Assembly (NCBI GenBank): GCA_013416455.1
Contig: JACCES010000014.1
Coordinates: 1 to 64,000 of the forward strand
DNA: 64,000 nt
Direction of reading: 5' to 3'
Source: Alcaligenaceae bacterium
GTDB lineage: Bacteria > Pseudomonadota > Gammaproteobacteria > Burkholderiales > Burkholderiaceae_B
This document shows positions 43,252-51,195 of this stretch, piece by piece. Both the position numbers and the translations under genes were made by a program. The first letter of the stretch is position 1. Every line of letters starts with the position of its first letter. Under the pieces are notes generated by a model, which was given only the letters and a program-made list of their open reading frames with translations, ran no database searches and was not told where the DNA came from.

Positions 43252-44151
43252 ATGATGAAACGTACATCCCGGTTGCGGGAACTGCTGCGCGCCGGCGGGC
43301 CCGGCATCGTCCCGGGCGCCACGGATTGTTTTACGGCCCGGCTGATCGAAGAGGCGGGCTTCCCTGTACTGTATATCACCGGCGGCGGGGCGGCGAACAC
43401 TCTGCTCGGGCGGCCGGACGTCGGCCTGCTGACGTTCACCGAGATGGCGAGCCACGTGGAGCGGATTGCCGATGCGGTGGCCATACCGGTGATCGCCGAT
43501 GCCGATACCGGCTTCGGCGGCGTGGCCAATGTTCAGCGCACCTTGCGCGGCTATGAGCGCGCCGGAGCCGCCGGCCTGCATATCGAGGACCAGGTCTTCC
43601 CCAAGCGTTGCGGACACTTCGAGGGCAAGGCGGTGGTGCCCGAAAAGGACATGCTGTATCGCCTGCAGGCGGCGCTGGATGCCAGGACGGACCCCGACTT
43701 CCTGATCATTGCGCGCACCGATGCGAGAGGGCCGGAAGGCTTCGAGCGGGCGATGGAAAGGGCCCAGCGCTACCGCGACCTGGGCGCGGATGCGATTTTC
43801 GTGGAGGCGCCTTCCAGCATGGAGGAACTTCGCCGCATCGGAGAGACCTTCCGCGGCATGCCGCTGGTGGCCAACATGGTGGAGCGCAGCCGTACGCCGC
43901 TGGTACCGGAGCGGGAACTGCTGCAAATGGGCTTCAACATCATTCTGTATGCCAATGCGGCGCTGTATCTGGGCTCCTTCGCCATCCGCCAGGGGCTGCG
44001 GGTGCTGCGCGAGGAGGGCTCCACGGCAAGCCTGCTGGATCGCATGACCAGCTTCCAGGAAAGACAGGCGCTGATCGGGCTGGAGCGGCATGATCAGGCC
44101 GAGCGCGAACTGTCCGCGCGCGTGGATGCGTTCCTGGAGCGCGGCGCCTGA
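43252..44151 (+). CDS. PEP mutase / isocitrate lyase family C-C lyase, second copy
   Basis: A 299-residue enzyme with DADTGFGGVANVQRTLRGYE, the catalytic loop PKRCGHFEGKAVVPEKDM and FLIIARTDARGPEGFERAME. It has the 2,3-dimethylmalate / methylisocitrate lyase look. It shares fold and motifs with the copy at 32.0 kb but is clearly divergent, so the two probably act on different intermediates. GGAGAGG lies close before ATG 43252; 43255 is an alternative. Confidence 0.87.
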   Translation: MMKRTSRLRELLRAGGPGIVPGATDCFTARLIEEAGFPVLYITGGGAANTLLGRPDVGLLTFTEMASHVERIADAVAIPVIADADTGFGGVANVQRTLRGYERAGAAGLHIEDQVFPKRCGHFEGKAVVPEKDMLYRLQAALDARTDPDFLIIARTDARGPEGFERAMERAQRYRDLGADAIFVEAPSSMEELRRIGETFRGMPLVANMVERSRTPLVPERELLQMGFNIILYANAALYLGSFAIRQGLRVLREEGSTASLLDRMTSFQERQALIGLERHDQAERELSARVDAFLERGA

Positions 44152-44289
44152 GCGGGCGGCGGATGGCTTTCGGTACACCGGTGATGTTAATGTGGCGCCT
44201 TCATCCGTCATCATGCGAGAGCGTGGGCATGGCCTGGATCGGCATGGTGCCCGCGGGGTGCGAGCCCTTTTCACCGGAGAAGCAAGAAC

Positions 44290-45834
44290 ATGAAGAACGA
44301 CGCCAACGTATATGCCTGGCTTGCGCAAGGGTTTCCCGAGGACCGGTCGGCCACGGCGATCCAGACGCCGCAGCGCGGCTACAGCTGGAACGACATCGAT
44401 GAGCTGAGCGCGCGCTATGCCGGCCTGCTCGGCGCGCTGAATCTGCCGGCCGGCGCACGCGTGGCCGTGCAGGTGGAGAAATCGCCGGAAGCGCTCATGC
44501 TGTATCTGGGCACCTTGAGGGCCGGCTTTGTCTATCTGCCGCTGAACAATGCCTACAAGGCCGCCGAGGTGGAATATTTCCTGGCCGACGCCGAGCCTTC
44601 GGTGGTGGTGTGCGATGGCTCCAGCGCGGGCTGGATGCAGGAGCTGGCGGACCGCCTGGGTGTGGCCAATCTCTACACCCTCGATGCCGACGGCACCGGC
44701 ACGCTCGCGGTTGCGGCGGCGAGCCAGCCCGACACTTTCGAAACGGCGGCTGTCGCGGCGGACGATCTGGCCGCCATTCTGTACACCTCGGGAACCACCG
44801 GCCGCAGCAAGGGCGCCATGCTTTCGCACGGCAATCTCGTGGCCAGTACACGCACTCTGCATGATTTCTGGCAATGGCGGCGGGACGATGTCCTGCTGCA
44901 CATGCTGCCCATTTTCCATGTGCATGGCCTGTTCGTGGCGGCGCATGGCGCGCTGCGGGCCGGCGCCAGAATGATCTGGCTGCCCGGTCTGGACATCGAT
45001 CAGGCGCTGCATCATCTGCCGCAGTGCACGGTCATGATGGGGGTGCCGACCTACTATGTCCGCCTGCTGGCGGACCCGCGCTTCGGCAGGCCGCAATGCG
45101 CGGGCATGCGTCTGTTCGTCTCGGGGTCCGCACCCCTGCTCATGGATACCTTCAACGCTTTCCGCGAACGTACCGGCCACACCATACTGGAACGCTACGG
45201 GATGAGCGAGACCAGCATGCTCACGTCCAACCCCAGCGATCCCGCGCTGGGCCCGCGCCTGGGGGGCACGGTCGGCATGCCCCTGCCCGGCGTGTCGGTG
45301 CGCGTCATGGACGGCGGCGACCAGCCGCTGCCGGTGGGCGAGACAGGATATGTGCAGGTGCGCGGCGCCACGGTGTTCTCGGGCTACTGGCGCATGCCGG
45401 AAAAGACGCGCGAGGAATTCACGGCGGATGGCTGGTTCCGCACCGGCGACATGGGCCGTTTCGGCGGCGAAGGCGTGCCGGACGACTATCTCACCATCGT
45501 TGGCCGCAGCAAGGATCTGATCATTTCTGGTGGATACAATGTATATCCTAAAGAGATCGAGCTGGCCATCGACGAGATGCCTGGCGTGGCGGAATCGGCC
45601 GTGATAGGCGTGGCGCATGCCGACTTCGGGGAAGCCGTCGTGGCGGCGGTGGTGCCGCGGGCGGGGGCGGAACTGAACGCCGAAGCCATGATTTTCGAAC
45701 TGAAGGGCCGGCTGGCGGGTTTCAAGGTGCCCAAGCAGATCCGCATCGTCGATGAGCTGCCCAGAAACACCATGGGAAAGGTGCAGAAGAACGTCCTGCG
45801 CCAATCGTGGCCCGCGCAGGGCGATGCGCGATAA
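44290..45834 (+). CDS. matB: AMP-forming acyl-CoA synthetase, malonyl-CoA synthetase-like
   Basis: A 514-residue adenylating enzyme. P-loop ILYTSGTTGRSKGAMLSHGN, the MatB-like LPIFHVHGLFVAAHGAL, adenylate-binding YGMSETSML, the hinge GWFRTGDMG and the C-terminal catalytic Lys in PRNTMGKVQKN. Its overall pattern is that of malonyl-CoA synthetase (MatB), which would let malonate enter fatty acid or acetyl-CoA metabolism. It ends the cluster, 138 nt after the second lyase. Methylmalonate is an alternative substrate. Confidence 0.85.
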   Translation: MKNDANVYAWLAQGFPEDRSATAIQTPQRGYSWNDIDELSARYAGLLGALNLPAGARVAVQVEKSPEALMLYLGTLRAGFVYLPLNNAYKAAEVEYFLADAEPSVVVCDGSSAGWMQELADRLGVANLYTLDADGTGTLAVAAASQPDTFETAAVAADDLAAILYTSGTTGRSKGAMLSHGNLVASTRTLHDFWQWRRDDVLLHMLPIFHVHGLFVAAHGALRAGARMIWLPGLDIDQALHHLPQCTVMMGVPTYYVRLLADPRFGRPQCAGMRLFVSGSAPLLMDTFNAFRERTGHTILERYGMSETSMLTSNPSDPALGPRLGGTVGMPLPGVSVRVMDGGDQPLPVGETGYVQVRGATVFSGYWRMPEKTREEFTADGWFRTGDMGRFGGEGVPDDYLTIVGRSKDLIISGGYNVYPKEIELAIDEMPGVAESAVIGVAHADFGEAVVAAVVPRAGAELNAEAMIFELKGRLAGFKVPKQIRIVDELPRNTMGKVQKNVLRQSWPAQGDAR

Positions 45835-45840
45835 CGGCCT

Positions 45841-45865
45841 GCCGGCCGCCGCGCTTGCGGCCGGC
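45841..45865. terminator. Hairpin between convergent matB and cardiolipin synthase genes
   Basis: GCCGGCCGC and GCGGCCGGC form a perfect 9-bp stem over a 7-nt loop, 7 nt past the matB stop. No T-run, but the position suits a bidirectional terminator. Confidence 0.5.
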
Positions 45866-45892
45866 GGCGCGCGCCCCGGGCGGCCCCGCGGC

Positions 45893-47347
45893 CTACAGGT
45901 AGGGGCTGGCCAGCCAGATGATGCGGTTGCGCAGGCGCTTGCGGAACGGCATGGCCGCCAGCGATTCCAGCGTGACCGCTTCCGAATGGGAAATCTCCAG
46001 GTCGATCAGGTCTTCGAGGCGGCGCGCAAGACTGCGGCTGTAGATTTCCATGTCGAGTTCAAAGTTCAGCCGCAGGCTGCGCGGGTCCAGATTCGATGAG
46101 CCGATCATCGACCATGCGCCGTCGATGGTGGTCAGCTTGGCGTGGTTGAAGTTGCCGCCGGCGCGCCACACCCGGCAGCCGGCGCGCACCACCTGGTCGA
46201 GCTGGGCCGTCATGGCGTAGTTGACCAGGCGCAGATTGTTCTGCCCCGGAATCACGATGTCCACGAGAACGCCGCGGCGAGCGGCGGTGTTGATGGCGCC
46301 CATCAGGACCTGGTCCGGCAGGAAATAGGGCGACTGGATCCGTATGTGGTGCTGCGCCACGGCGAACGCGCCCAGCAGCAGGCTGTGGGTGCTGGCGACG
46401 TAGCGGTCGGGCCCGGAATGGATGCAGCGCGCCGCGACGTGGGGCTCGGGCGGATCCCAATCGTGCGACACCCATTTTTCGAAGGGCAGGGTTTCCTTGG
46501 TGGTGAATTCCCAATCATGGGCGAAGATGGCCATCAACTGCAGCACCACCGGCCCTTCGACCTGGAAATGCGCGTCATTGGCGGATTTGCCGCCGGCAAT
46601 GGTGGAAACGAAGTTTTCCCGGATGTTCATGCCGCCGGTGAAGCCGATGCGCCCGTCGACCACGAGTATCTTGCGGTGGCTGCGCAGGTTGGCATAAGGC
46701 ATGCGCATGCCCAGCGGGTTGGTCATGAACAGGGCGTAGCGGATGCCGTTGCGGCGCAGCGACCAGGTGATCGCGGGGCGGGAATAGCGTACGCCGATGG
46801 CATCGATGAGCACGCGTATTTCGACCCCCCGCTGGCGTGCCCGGGCCAGTGCTTCCACGAACAGCCTGCCCTGGCTGTCATTGTCGAAGATGTAGGTTTC
46901 CAGCGCGATGGTTCTTTCGGCCGCGTCGATCGCCGCAATCATGGCGGGATAGGCCTGATCGCCGCTTTGCAGGATGCGCACGTGGTTGCCGCCGCGCAGG
47001 GCGAAGCGGCTCAGGCGGTTGCTGAGCGTGTGCAGCGACGTGAACTGGGGCGCCGCCAATTGCGCGATATCGACGGAAGCCACCGGCGGCGTGATGGTGT
47101 AAGGCTTCAGGCTGCGATTGCGCTGATCCGAAATGTGATCGTGCCGGATGCGGTTGATGCCGGCTATCAGATAGAAGAGCGGCCCGAGCAGAGGCGACAT
47201 GATGATGACCCCGACCCAGGCGATGGCGGCACGGACGTCGCTCTTGGTCATGGCGGCATGGATGGCGGCGGTGCCGCCCACCCCCACACTGAGCAGCAGC
47301 GCGAGATGAGGCCAGTACTCATCGAAGAGCAGTTGCAGGGTCGTCAT
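45893..47347 (-). CDS. cls: Cardiolipin synthase (phospholipase D family)
   Basis: A 484-residue membrane enzyme making cardiolipin from phosphatidylglycerol. Two N-terminal helices (HLALLLSVGVGGTAAIHAA, AIAWVGVIIMSPLLGPLFYL) precede two HKD motifs: SHRKILVVDGRIGFTGGMN at ~220 and NHAKLTTIDGAWSMIGSSNL at ~400. The C-terminal FELDMEIYSRSLARRLEDL block is typical. Full length for ClsA-type enzymes. Confidence 0.93.
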   Translation of the reverse strand: MTTLQLLFDEYWPHLALLLSVGVGGTAAIHAAMTKSDVRAAIAWVGVIIMSPLLGPLFYLIAGINRIRHDHISDQRNRSLKPYTITPPVASVDIAQLAAPQFTSLHTLSNRLSRFALRGGNHVRILQSGDQAYPAMIAAIDAAERTIALETYIFDNDSQGRLFVEALARARQRGVEIRVLIDAIGVRYSRPAITWSLRRNGIRYALFMTNPLGMRMPYANLRSHRKILVVDGRIGFTGGMNIRENFVSTIAGGKSANDAHFQVEGPVVLQLMAIFAHDWEFTTKETLPFEKWVSHDWDPPEPHVAARCIHSGPDRYVASTHSLLLGAFAVAQHHIRIQSPYFLPDQVLMGAINTAARRGVLVDIVIPGQNNLRLVNYAMTAQLDQVVRAGCRVWRAGGNFNHAKLTTIDGAWSMIGSSNLDPRSLRLNFELDMEIYSRSLARRLEDLIDLEISHSEAVTLESLAAMPFRKRLRNRIIWLASPYL

Positions 47348-47429
47348 GCATACACCGTGTCGCCGTCAGGGAGATCGCGCGGATTTTCGAGTGTACCCGA
47401 TGCGCCCCCCGCGCGCGGCCCGATAATTG

Positions 47430-47483
47430 CTAGGGCCTGTTCACGCTAAAGGCGGGGCGTCTTTTAGCGTGAACAGGCCCTAG
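47430..47483. repeat. Long hairpin made of two facing TTAGCGT-GAACAGGCCCTAG repeat units
   Basis: CTAGGGCCTGTTCACGCTAA (47430 on) and its inverse TTAGCGTGAACAGGCCCTAG form a perfect 21-bp stem with a 12-nt loop. Single units of the same 20-mer occur at 48624 and 59234. It lies just upstream of cls on the opposite side, before the small membrane gene. Confidence 0.75.
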
Positions 47484-47558
47484 CCGTATCGACGGAAGCC
47501 TGTGCCCGCACGGTGGAATGTATCCACATCCGGGATTTGCAAACAGAAGGAGGCATGC

Positions 47559-47630
47559 ATGCGTTCAATATTGCTCTGGCTGATCGGGGTGCCTATTCCC
47601 ATCATCATCCTGATTGCGCTGCTGACTTGA
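47559..47630 (+). CDS. 23-residue hydrophobic small membrane protein
   Basis: Begins MRSILLWLIGVPIPIIILIA and is almost entirely one transmembrane helix. A strong AAGGAGG lies 6-7 nt before ATG 47559, which supports translation. Peptides of the type ILLWLLGVPIPIIILI are widespread in Proteobacteria, often near stress or envelope genes, and have no known function. It is followed after 51 nt by the larger membrane protein gene. Confidence 0.65.
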   Translation: MRSILLWLIGVPIPIIILIALLT

Positions 47631-47681
47631 GCAAGCGTGATCGGTATCCATATTTCATATTCACAATAACAGGAGCGTTTC

Positions 47682-48611
47682 ATGGCCTACTCAACGGCTT
47701 CAACGGCACGCGAAGGATACGTGGCCGCAGTGCATTACCCCCGCGCCGCCATATCGTGGGCGGCGGTGTTCGCCGGTACCGTCATCGCTTCGGCGCTGTC
47801 CATCACCTTGCTGACCGGCGGGATGGGACTCGGATTCATCGCCATGTCGCCGCATGAAGGCGAAGGCGCCAGCGCCATGGGGATAGGCGTGGGGGCCATC
47901 GTATGGATGTTCATTGTCCAGATCCTGGCATATGGCGTGGCCGGCTATGTCACCGGGCGGCTGCGGCCGATGTGGGCGCCCGCCTATTCCGACGAGGTGT
48001 ACTTCCGGGATACCGCGCATGGCCTGGCCGTGTGGGCGCTGAGCGCGCTCGTGAGCCTGGCGCTGTTCGGGTCCGCGCTGTCGGCGGCCGTGGGAACGGT
48101 GGCAAGGGGCGGCGCGGCCCTGGCGCAGGGGACGGCCGCCACGGTTGCCGCCGGTTCCGCCGCAGCGGCGGCGGGCATGGGCAACGGCTCGGGGGCGGGC
48201 GAGGTTCCCGGCCTGCCTTCGGCGGACTATGTGGTGGATCAGCTGTTCCGTGGCGAGCAGCCGAATCCGGCGGCCGATCCGCAGGCGGCAAGGGCCGAGC
48301 TGGCCCGGCTGGTGGCCGTCAGTGCGGCGCGGGGCGACATGCAGCCGGAAGACCGCGATTATGTGGCGCGGGTTGTGGCGGCGCAGAGTGGCGTGCCGGA
48401 AGCGGAAGCGCGCCAGCGCGTGGATGAGGTGCTGACGAATGCCGAACAGATGCGCCAGCAGGCCGTGGATACCGCGCGCGATGCGGCGGATACCGCCCGC
48501 AAGGCGGCGGCGGGCCTGGCTCTGTGGGCGTTCGCGGCTTTGCTGGCCGGGGCCTTCGTTGCCAGCCTGATGGCGGTGGTGGGCGGCCGGGCGGCGCGCG
48601 ATCCGGATTGA
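47682..48611 (+). CDS. Integral membrane protein of unknown function
   Basis: A 309-residue protein with about four to five membrane segments (AAVFAGTVIASALSITLLTG, AIVWMFIVQILAYGVAGYV, GLAVWALSALVSLALFG, ALWAFAALLAGAFVASLMAV). A soluble segment between the last two (~residues 165-265) is rich in Ala, Gln and charged residues with helical repeats (ARDAADTARKAA). Similar proteins in Burkholderiales are annotated only as PhnA-like or hypothetical. GGAG lies before the ATG. Confidence 0.75.
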   Translation: MAYSTASTAREGYVAAVHYPRAAISWAAVFAGTVIASALSITLLTGGMGLGFIAMSPHEGEGASAMGIGVGAIVWMFIVQILAYGVAGYVTGRLRPMWAPAYSDEVYFRDTAHGLAVWALSALVSLALFGSALSAAVGTVARGGAALAQGTAATVAAGSAAAAAGMGNGSGAGEVPGLPSADYVVDQLFRGEQPNPAADPQAARAELARLVAVSAARGDMQPEDRDYVARVVAAQSGVPEAEARQRVDEVLTNAEQMRQQAVDTARDAADTARKAAAGLALWAFAALLAGAFVASLMAVVGGRAARDPD

Positions 48612-48623
48612 GCGCGGGCGTCC

Positions 48624-48643
48624 TTAGCGTCAACACGCCCTAG
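48624..48643. repeat. Single copy of the TTAGCGT-CAACACGCCCTAG repeat
   Basis: Matches the 47463-47483 arm at 18 of 20 positions; located 12 nt past the stop of the membrane protein. Confidence 0.6.
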
Positions 48644-48685
48644 GCGGCCTGCCGCGGCGGCGGACACATCTTCACGTTATTGTGC

Positions 48686-48691
48686 TAGAAT
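48686..48691 (+). promoter_or_regulatory. Extended -10 promoter of tRNA-His
   Basis: TGC-TAGAAT is an extended -10 element 53 nt before the tRNA; no good -35 box at 16-18 bp. Confidence 0.45.
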
Positions 48692-48744
48692 CGCTGTTCT
48701 TTCGCTGCCGCAGGCAAGCCCGCCAGTGAATCGCGGAAGGCAAT

Positions 48745-48821
48745 GGTGACCGTAGCTCAGTTGGTAGAGTCCCGGATTGTGATTCCGGTTGTCGTGGGTT
48801 CGAGCCCCATCGGTCACCCCA
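48745..48821 (+). tRNA. tRNA-His(GTG)
   Basis: Starts with the extra G at position -1 characteristic of tRNA-His, acceptor GTGACCG/CGGTCAC, anticodon GTG in the loop TTGTGAT, T arm GTTCGAGCC, discriminator C73 and encoded CCA. An integrase remnant starts 24 nt downstream, as at tRNA-Arg. Confidence 0.96.
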
Positions 48822-48845
48822 GAATTCTCTTGGTAAATCAAGTAA

Positions 48846-49030
48846 TTACGCCGCTACCACAAGCGGCGTTTTTTGTTTCTGCTCCAAACTTGACCAAAAA
48901 TTGACCGTGTTAGCATGCGCGGCTAAATGGCTAGGAGCCAGGTGTGCGTACTTCTGCACCATTTCAATTCGCTCCCATCCGCCCAGCTCTTTCTACAACG
49001 CCTGCAGCACCTGAGACTGAGCCAGGTACT
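48846..49030 (-). pseudogene. Tyrosine integrase, C-terminal remnant at tRNA-His
   Basis: The minus strand reads [20 protein letters not shown] then [13 protein letters not shown] to a TAA stop at 48848-48846. This is the last part of a P4/DUF4102-type or related integrase with nucleophile Tyr in KYAHL. An in-frame TAG stands just before KELGGW, and no upstream domain is present, so it is dead. Its last codons run through the tRNA terminator hairpin. Confidence 0.8.
48849..48874 (+). terminator. Rho-independent terminator after tRNA-His
   Basis: CGCCGCT and AGCGGCG form a 7-bp stem over ACCACA, followed by six T. It also encodes the C-terminus of the integrase remnant on the other strand. 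Confidence 0.75.
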
Positions 49031-49184
49031 GACGTAAGCGCTCGTTCCGCACGGCAGGCAGCGTCCAATGATGGCGGTGCATCAGACTGGGCAGGCCAGA
49101 GAGTTCGGATTATCTTTATCGGCGGGAAGAGCGACTTTTCGGGTCGCCTTTTTCACGCCCGTTCGCCGGCCGGACCCGTGGGTA

Positions 49185-49556
49185 TCAGGCGTGGGCCGGT
49201 GGTTGAATCAGGTTCTCGGCAGGGATACCCAACTCTTTGTGTAGCTTCCAAATCATGGGCAGGGTCAGGGATCGCTTGCGATTCAGGACTTCGTAGACCC
49301 GGTTGCGGCGGCCGATCATGGGCTCCAGGTCTTTCGGCGTAAGGCCAGCTTGCTCCATTCGGAATTTGATGGCCTCGACGGGATCGGGGAGGTCGATGGG
49401 GAAGTGTTTCGCTTCGTAGGCTTGAACAAGGGTAGCCAGCACATCGAGGCGGTCACCGTCGGGCGTACCAATGTCAGGGTCGCTCTCCATCAGCCGGGAG
49501 ATTTCCTTCAGCGCGGCCTTGTGGTCGGTTTCGGTTCGGATAGGGCGGATGTCCAT
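49185..49556 (-). CDS. higA: Antitoxin HigA, E. coli type (XRE-family)
   Basis: A 123-residue antitoxin: RPIRTETDHKAALKEISRLM, GDRLDVLATLVQAYEAKHFP and a helix-turn-helix AGLTPKDLEPMIGRRNRVYE. It belongs to the longer E. coli HigA subgroup, unlike the short HigA at 19.2 kb. It starts 3 nt after the toxin stop. A hairpin with T-run near 49130-49150 (GCGAC/GTCGC) may end the operon. Confidence 0.92.
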   Translation of the reverse strand: MDIRPIRTETDHKAALKEISRLMESDPDIGTPDGDRLDVLATLVQAYEAKHFPIDLPDPVEAIKFRMEQAGLTPKDLEPMIGRRNRVYEVLNRKRSLTLPMIWKLHKELGIPAENLIQPPAHA

Positions 49557-49559
49557 GAT

Positions 49560-49862
49560 TCACTCCATTGCCACGGTTTCGGCGTCGACCTTGTCGTACT
49601 CGGAGTGGGTGCCGATGAACTTCACGTAGACGATGCCGAGCCGGTATGCGATAGCAACGATCAATCGGTAATCATTGCCTTTGATGTTGAATACGACGCG
49701 CCGGTTTTTCAGCACGCTGGCGCTGCGGTACTGCGTTTTGATGTCCGAAGGCTGTTCCCACGTGGCCTTGGCGGTTTCATCAAACCAGGCTTTGAGCGGT
49801 TGCTCTGCTGCCGGGTGCTTTTCCCAGAACTGACGCAAGGTGCTGACGGCGATCACTCTCAT
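49560..49862 (-). CDS. higB: Type II toxin HigB, E. coli type
   Basis: A 100-residue mRNA-cleaving toxin: VIAVSTLRQFWEKHPAAEQP, FDETAKATWEQPSDIKTQYR, NRRVVFNIKGNDYRLIVAIA and IVYVKFIGTHSEYDKVDAET. This is the HigB_toxin family of E. coli, different from the HigB at 18.9 kb. The start ATG 49862 has no ribosome binding site and sits 6 nt after a -10 box. Confidence 0.93.
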   Translation of the reverse strand: MRVIAVSTLRQFWEKHPAAEQPLKAWFDETAKATWEQPSDIKTQYRSASVLKNRRVVFNIKGNDYRLIVAIAYRLGIVYVKFIGTHSEYDKVDAETVAME

Positions 49863-49868
49863 AAAGCA

Positions 49869-49898
49869 ATTTTAGTCCCAATATGGGACCTATGGCAA
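49869..49898 (-). promoter_or_regulatory. Promoter and operator of the second higBA operon
   Basis: On the minus strand TTGCCA (49898-49893), an 18-bp spacer and TAAAAT (49874-49869). A perfect dyad GTCCCA-TAT-TGGGAC (49889-49875) fills most of the spacer, ideal for HigA repression. The -10 box again ends 6 nt before the toxin ATG. Confidence 0.6.
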
Positions 49899-50076
49899 TA
49901 GGTGCCACCCTTCGCGGTGACCGTTGGGGTTGGTGGCTTTCTCGACGTCACCTTCCCGGCGCCAGATGAACGCATCGCATCTTCTTCGTTCGAGATAGTG
50001 CGGTCCGGGCGCTTCCAGAAACCGGTGGCCTCGGCTGAACCCTTGCGGGCCAGTGTGCTGTGGCAATGCTCTGGCG

Positions 50077-50110
50077 GGAGCCGTATGCGGCGAGCGCGTC
50101 ATACGGCTCC
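50077..50110. repeat. 11-bp inverted repeat GGAGCCGTATG/CATACGGCTCC
   Basis: Perfect 11-bp arms with a 12-nt loop, in the gap between the second higBA operon and the Bug gene. The sequence GAGCCGTATGCGG resembles the domain IV stem found before the reverse transcriptase of bacterial group II introns, so it may be an intron scrap; it could also be a terminator. No intron domain V is visible. Confidence 0.4.
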
Positions 50111-50144
50111 GTGAACGGCCCCGGCCGGCTCGACGGTCACCGGT

Positions 50145-51143
50145 TCACGAGAAGGTGATGTCAGCGTCCCGAATCACCTTCCCCCATTTTTCCAGGTCGG
50201 AGCGGACCTGCCGGGCCAGATCCTCTGGCGTGCCAGGCTGCGGCTCGTAGCCCTGCCGTCGAAGCGCGTCCTGCACGGCGGGGTCGGCCAGCGCCACATT
50301 CATTGCGTTGTTGGTTTTGCGCACGACCTCGGGCGGCAGGTCTGCCGGCCCGAACATGGCGAACCAGATGCTGGCTTCGAAGCCCGGCAGCCCCTGTTCG
50401 GCCACGGTCGGGACATCGGGTAGCACGGACGCCCGATTTGCCGATGTCACTGCGATGGCTCGTACCTTGCCGGACAAGACGTGAGGCACCGCTGTGGCCA
50501 TCGAGGAGAACAGTACGGGCACCTGTCCGCCCACCAAGTCGGAGATTGCCTGATTGCCCCCTTTATAGGGCACATGAGTAATCGTGATTCCCGCCATTTG
50601 CTGCAGAAGTTCGGCGGCCAGATGCCCCGCGCCGCCCAGGCCGGAGGTGCCATAGTGAATCGTCTGCGGCTCGGTCCTGGCCAGGTTGATCAGCTCAGAC
50701 AGATTTTGCGCTTTTACCGAAGGGTGCACCACCAGCAATGTGCCGCCCGTGCAGCCCATGCCTATTGGGGTGAAACTGGCAAGAGGATCGTAGTTGAGCT
50801 TCTTGCCGTTGGGCAGGATCGTGATCGGCCCGGAGTCGCCGAAATGCAAGGTATAACCATCGGGAGCGGCCTTGGCGGTGTAGTCGGCGGCGATCGTTGC
50901 GCCCGCCCCCGGTTTGTAATCGAAGACGATGGGCTGGCCCAGCATTTCATTCAGCTTCGGTCCCAGCGGCCGGGCGGTGCCATCGGCCGCGCCGCCGGCC
51001 GGATACCCGACGACGACTCTGATGGGGCGCTGCGGCCAATCGGCGGATTGTGCGCGCCCGATTGCGGGCACACTGATCAATGGCAGGCTGAGACCGGCAC
51101 CCAGCAATCGGCGGCGGAGTAAGTGAACTTCGGTGGTTTTCAT
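50145..51143 (-). CDS. Bug-family (TctC-like) periplasmic solute receptor
   Basis: A 332-residue exported receptor. The N-terminus LLRRRLLGAGLSLPLISVPA has a twin-arginine-like start and a cleavage site near GRAQ. WPQRPIRVVVGYPAGGAADG, DYKPGAGATIAADYTAKAAP and VPYKGGNQAISDLVGGQVPV mark the Bug fold. AAGGAG lies before ATG 51143. It is last in the GntR-linked cluster and probably binds its substrate; no tctAB here. Confidence 0.9.
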   Translation of the reverse strand: MKTTEVHLLRRRLLGAGLSLPLISVPAIGRAQSADWPQRPIRVVVGYPAGGAADGTARPLGPKLNEMLGQPIVFDYKPGAGATIAADYTAKAAPDGYTLHFGDSGPITILPNGKKLNYDPLASFTPIGMGCTGGTLLVVHPSVKAQNLSELINLARTEPQTIHYGTSGLGGAGHLAAELLQQMAGITITHVPYKGGNQAISDLVGGQVPVLFSSMATAVPHVLSGKVRAIAVTSANRASVLPDVPTVAEQGLPGFEASIWFAMFGPADLPPEVVRKTNNAMNVALADPAVQDALRRQGYEPQPGTPEDLARQVRSDLEKWGKVIRDADITFS

Positions 51144-51195
51144 GCTTTGTCTCCTTGTTGGTATGGCCTTGTCGTCGGTTCAACAGCAATCCGCT

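Noticed and set aside
43240-45804. An 854-codon open frame on the minus strand antisense to the second lyase and the matB-like gene
   Set aside because: It mirrors two clearly real genes; the product is His/Arg/Gln-rich with no known domain, as is usual for antisense frames in GC-rich DNA.
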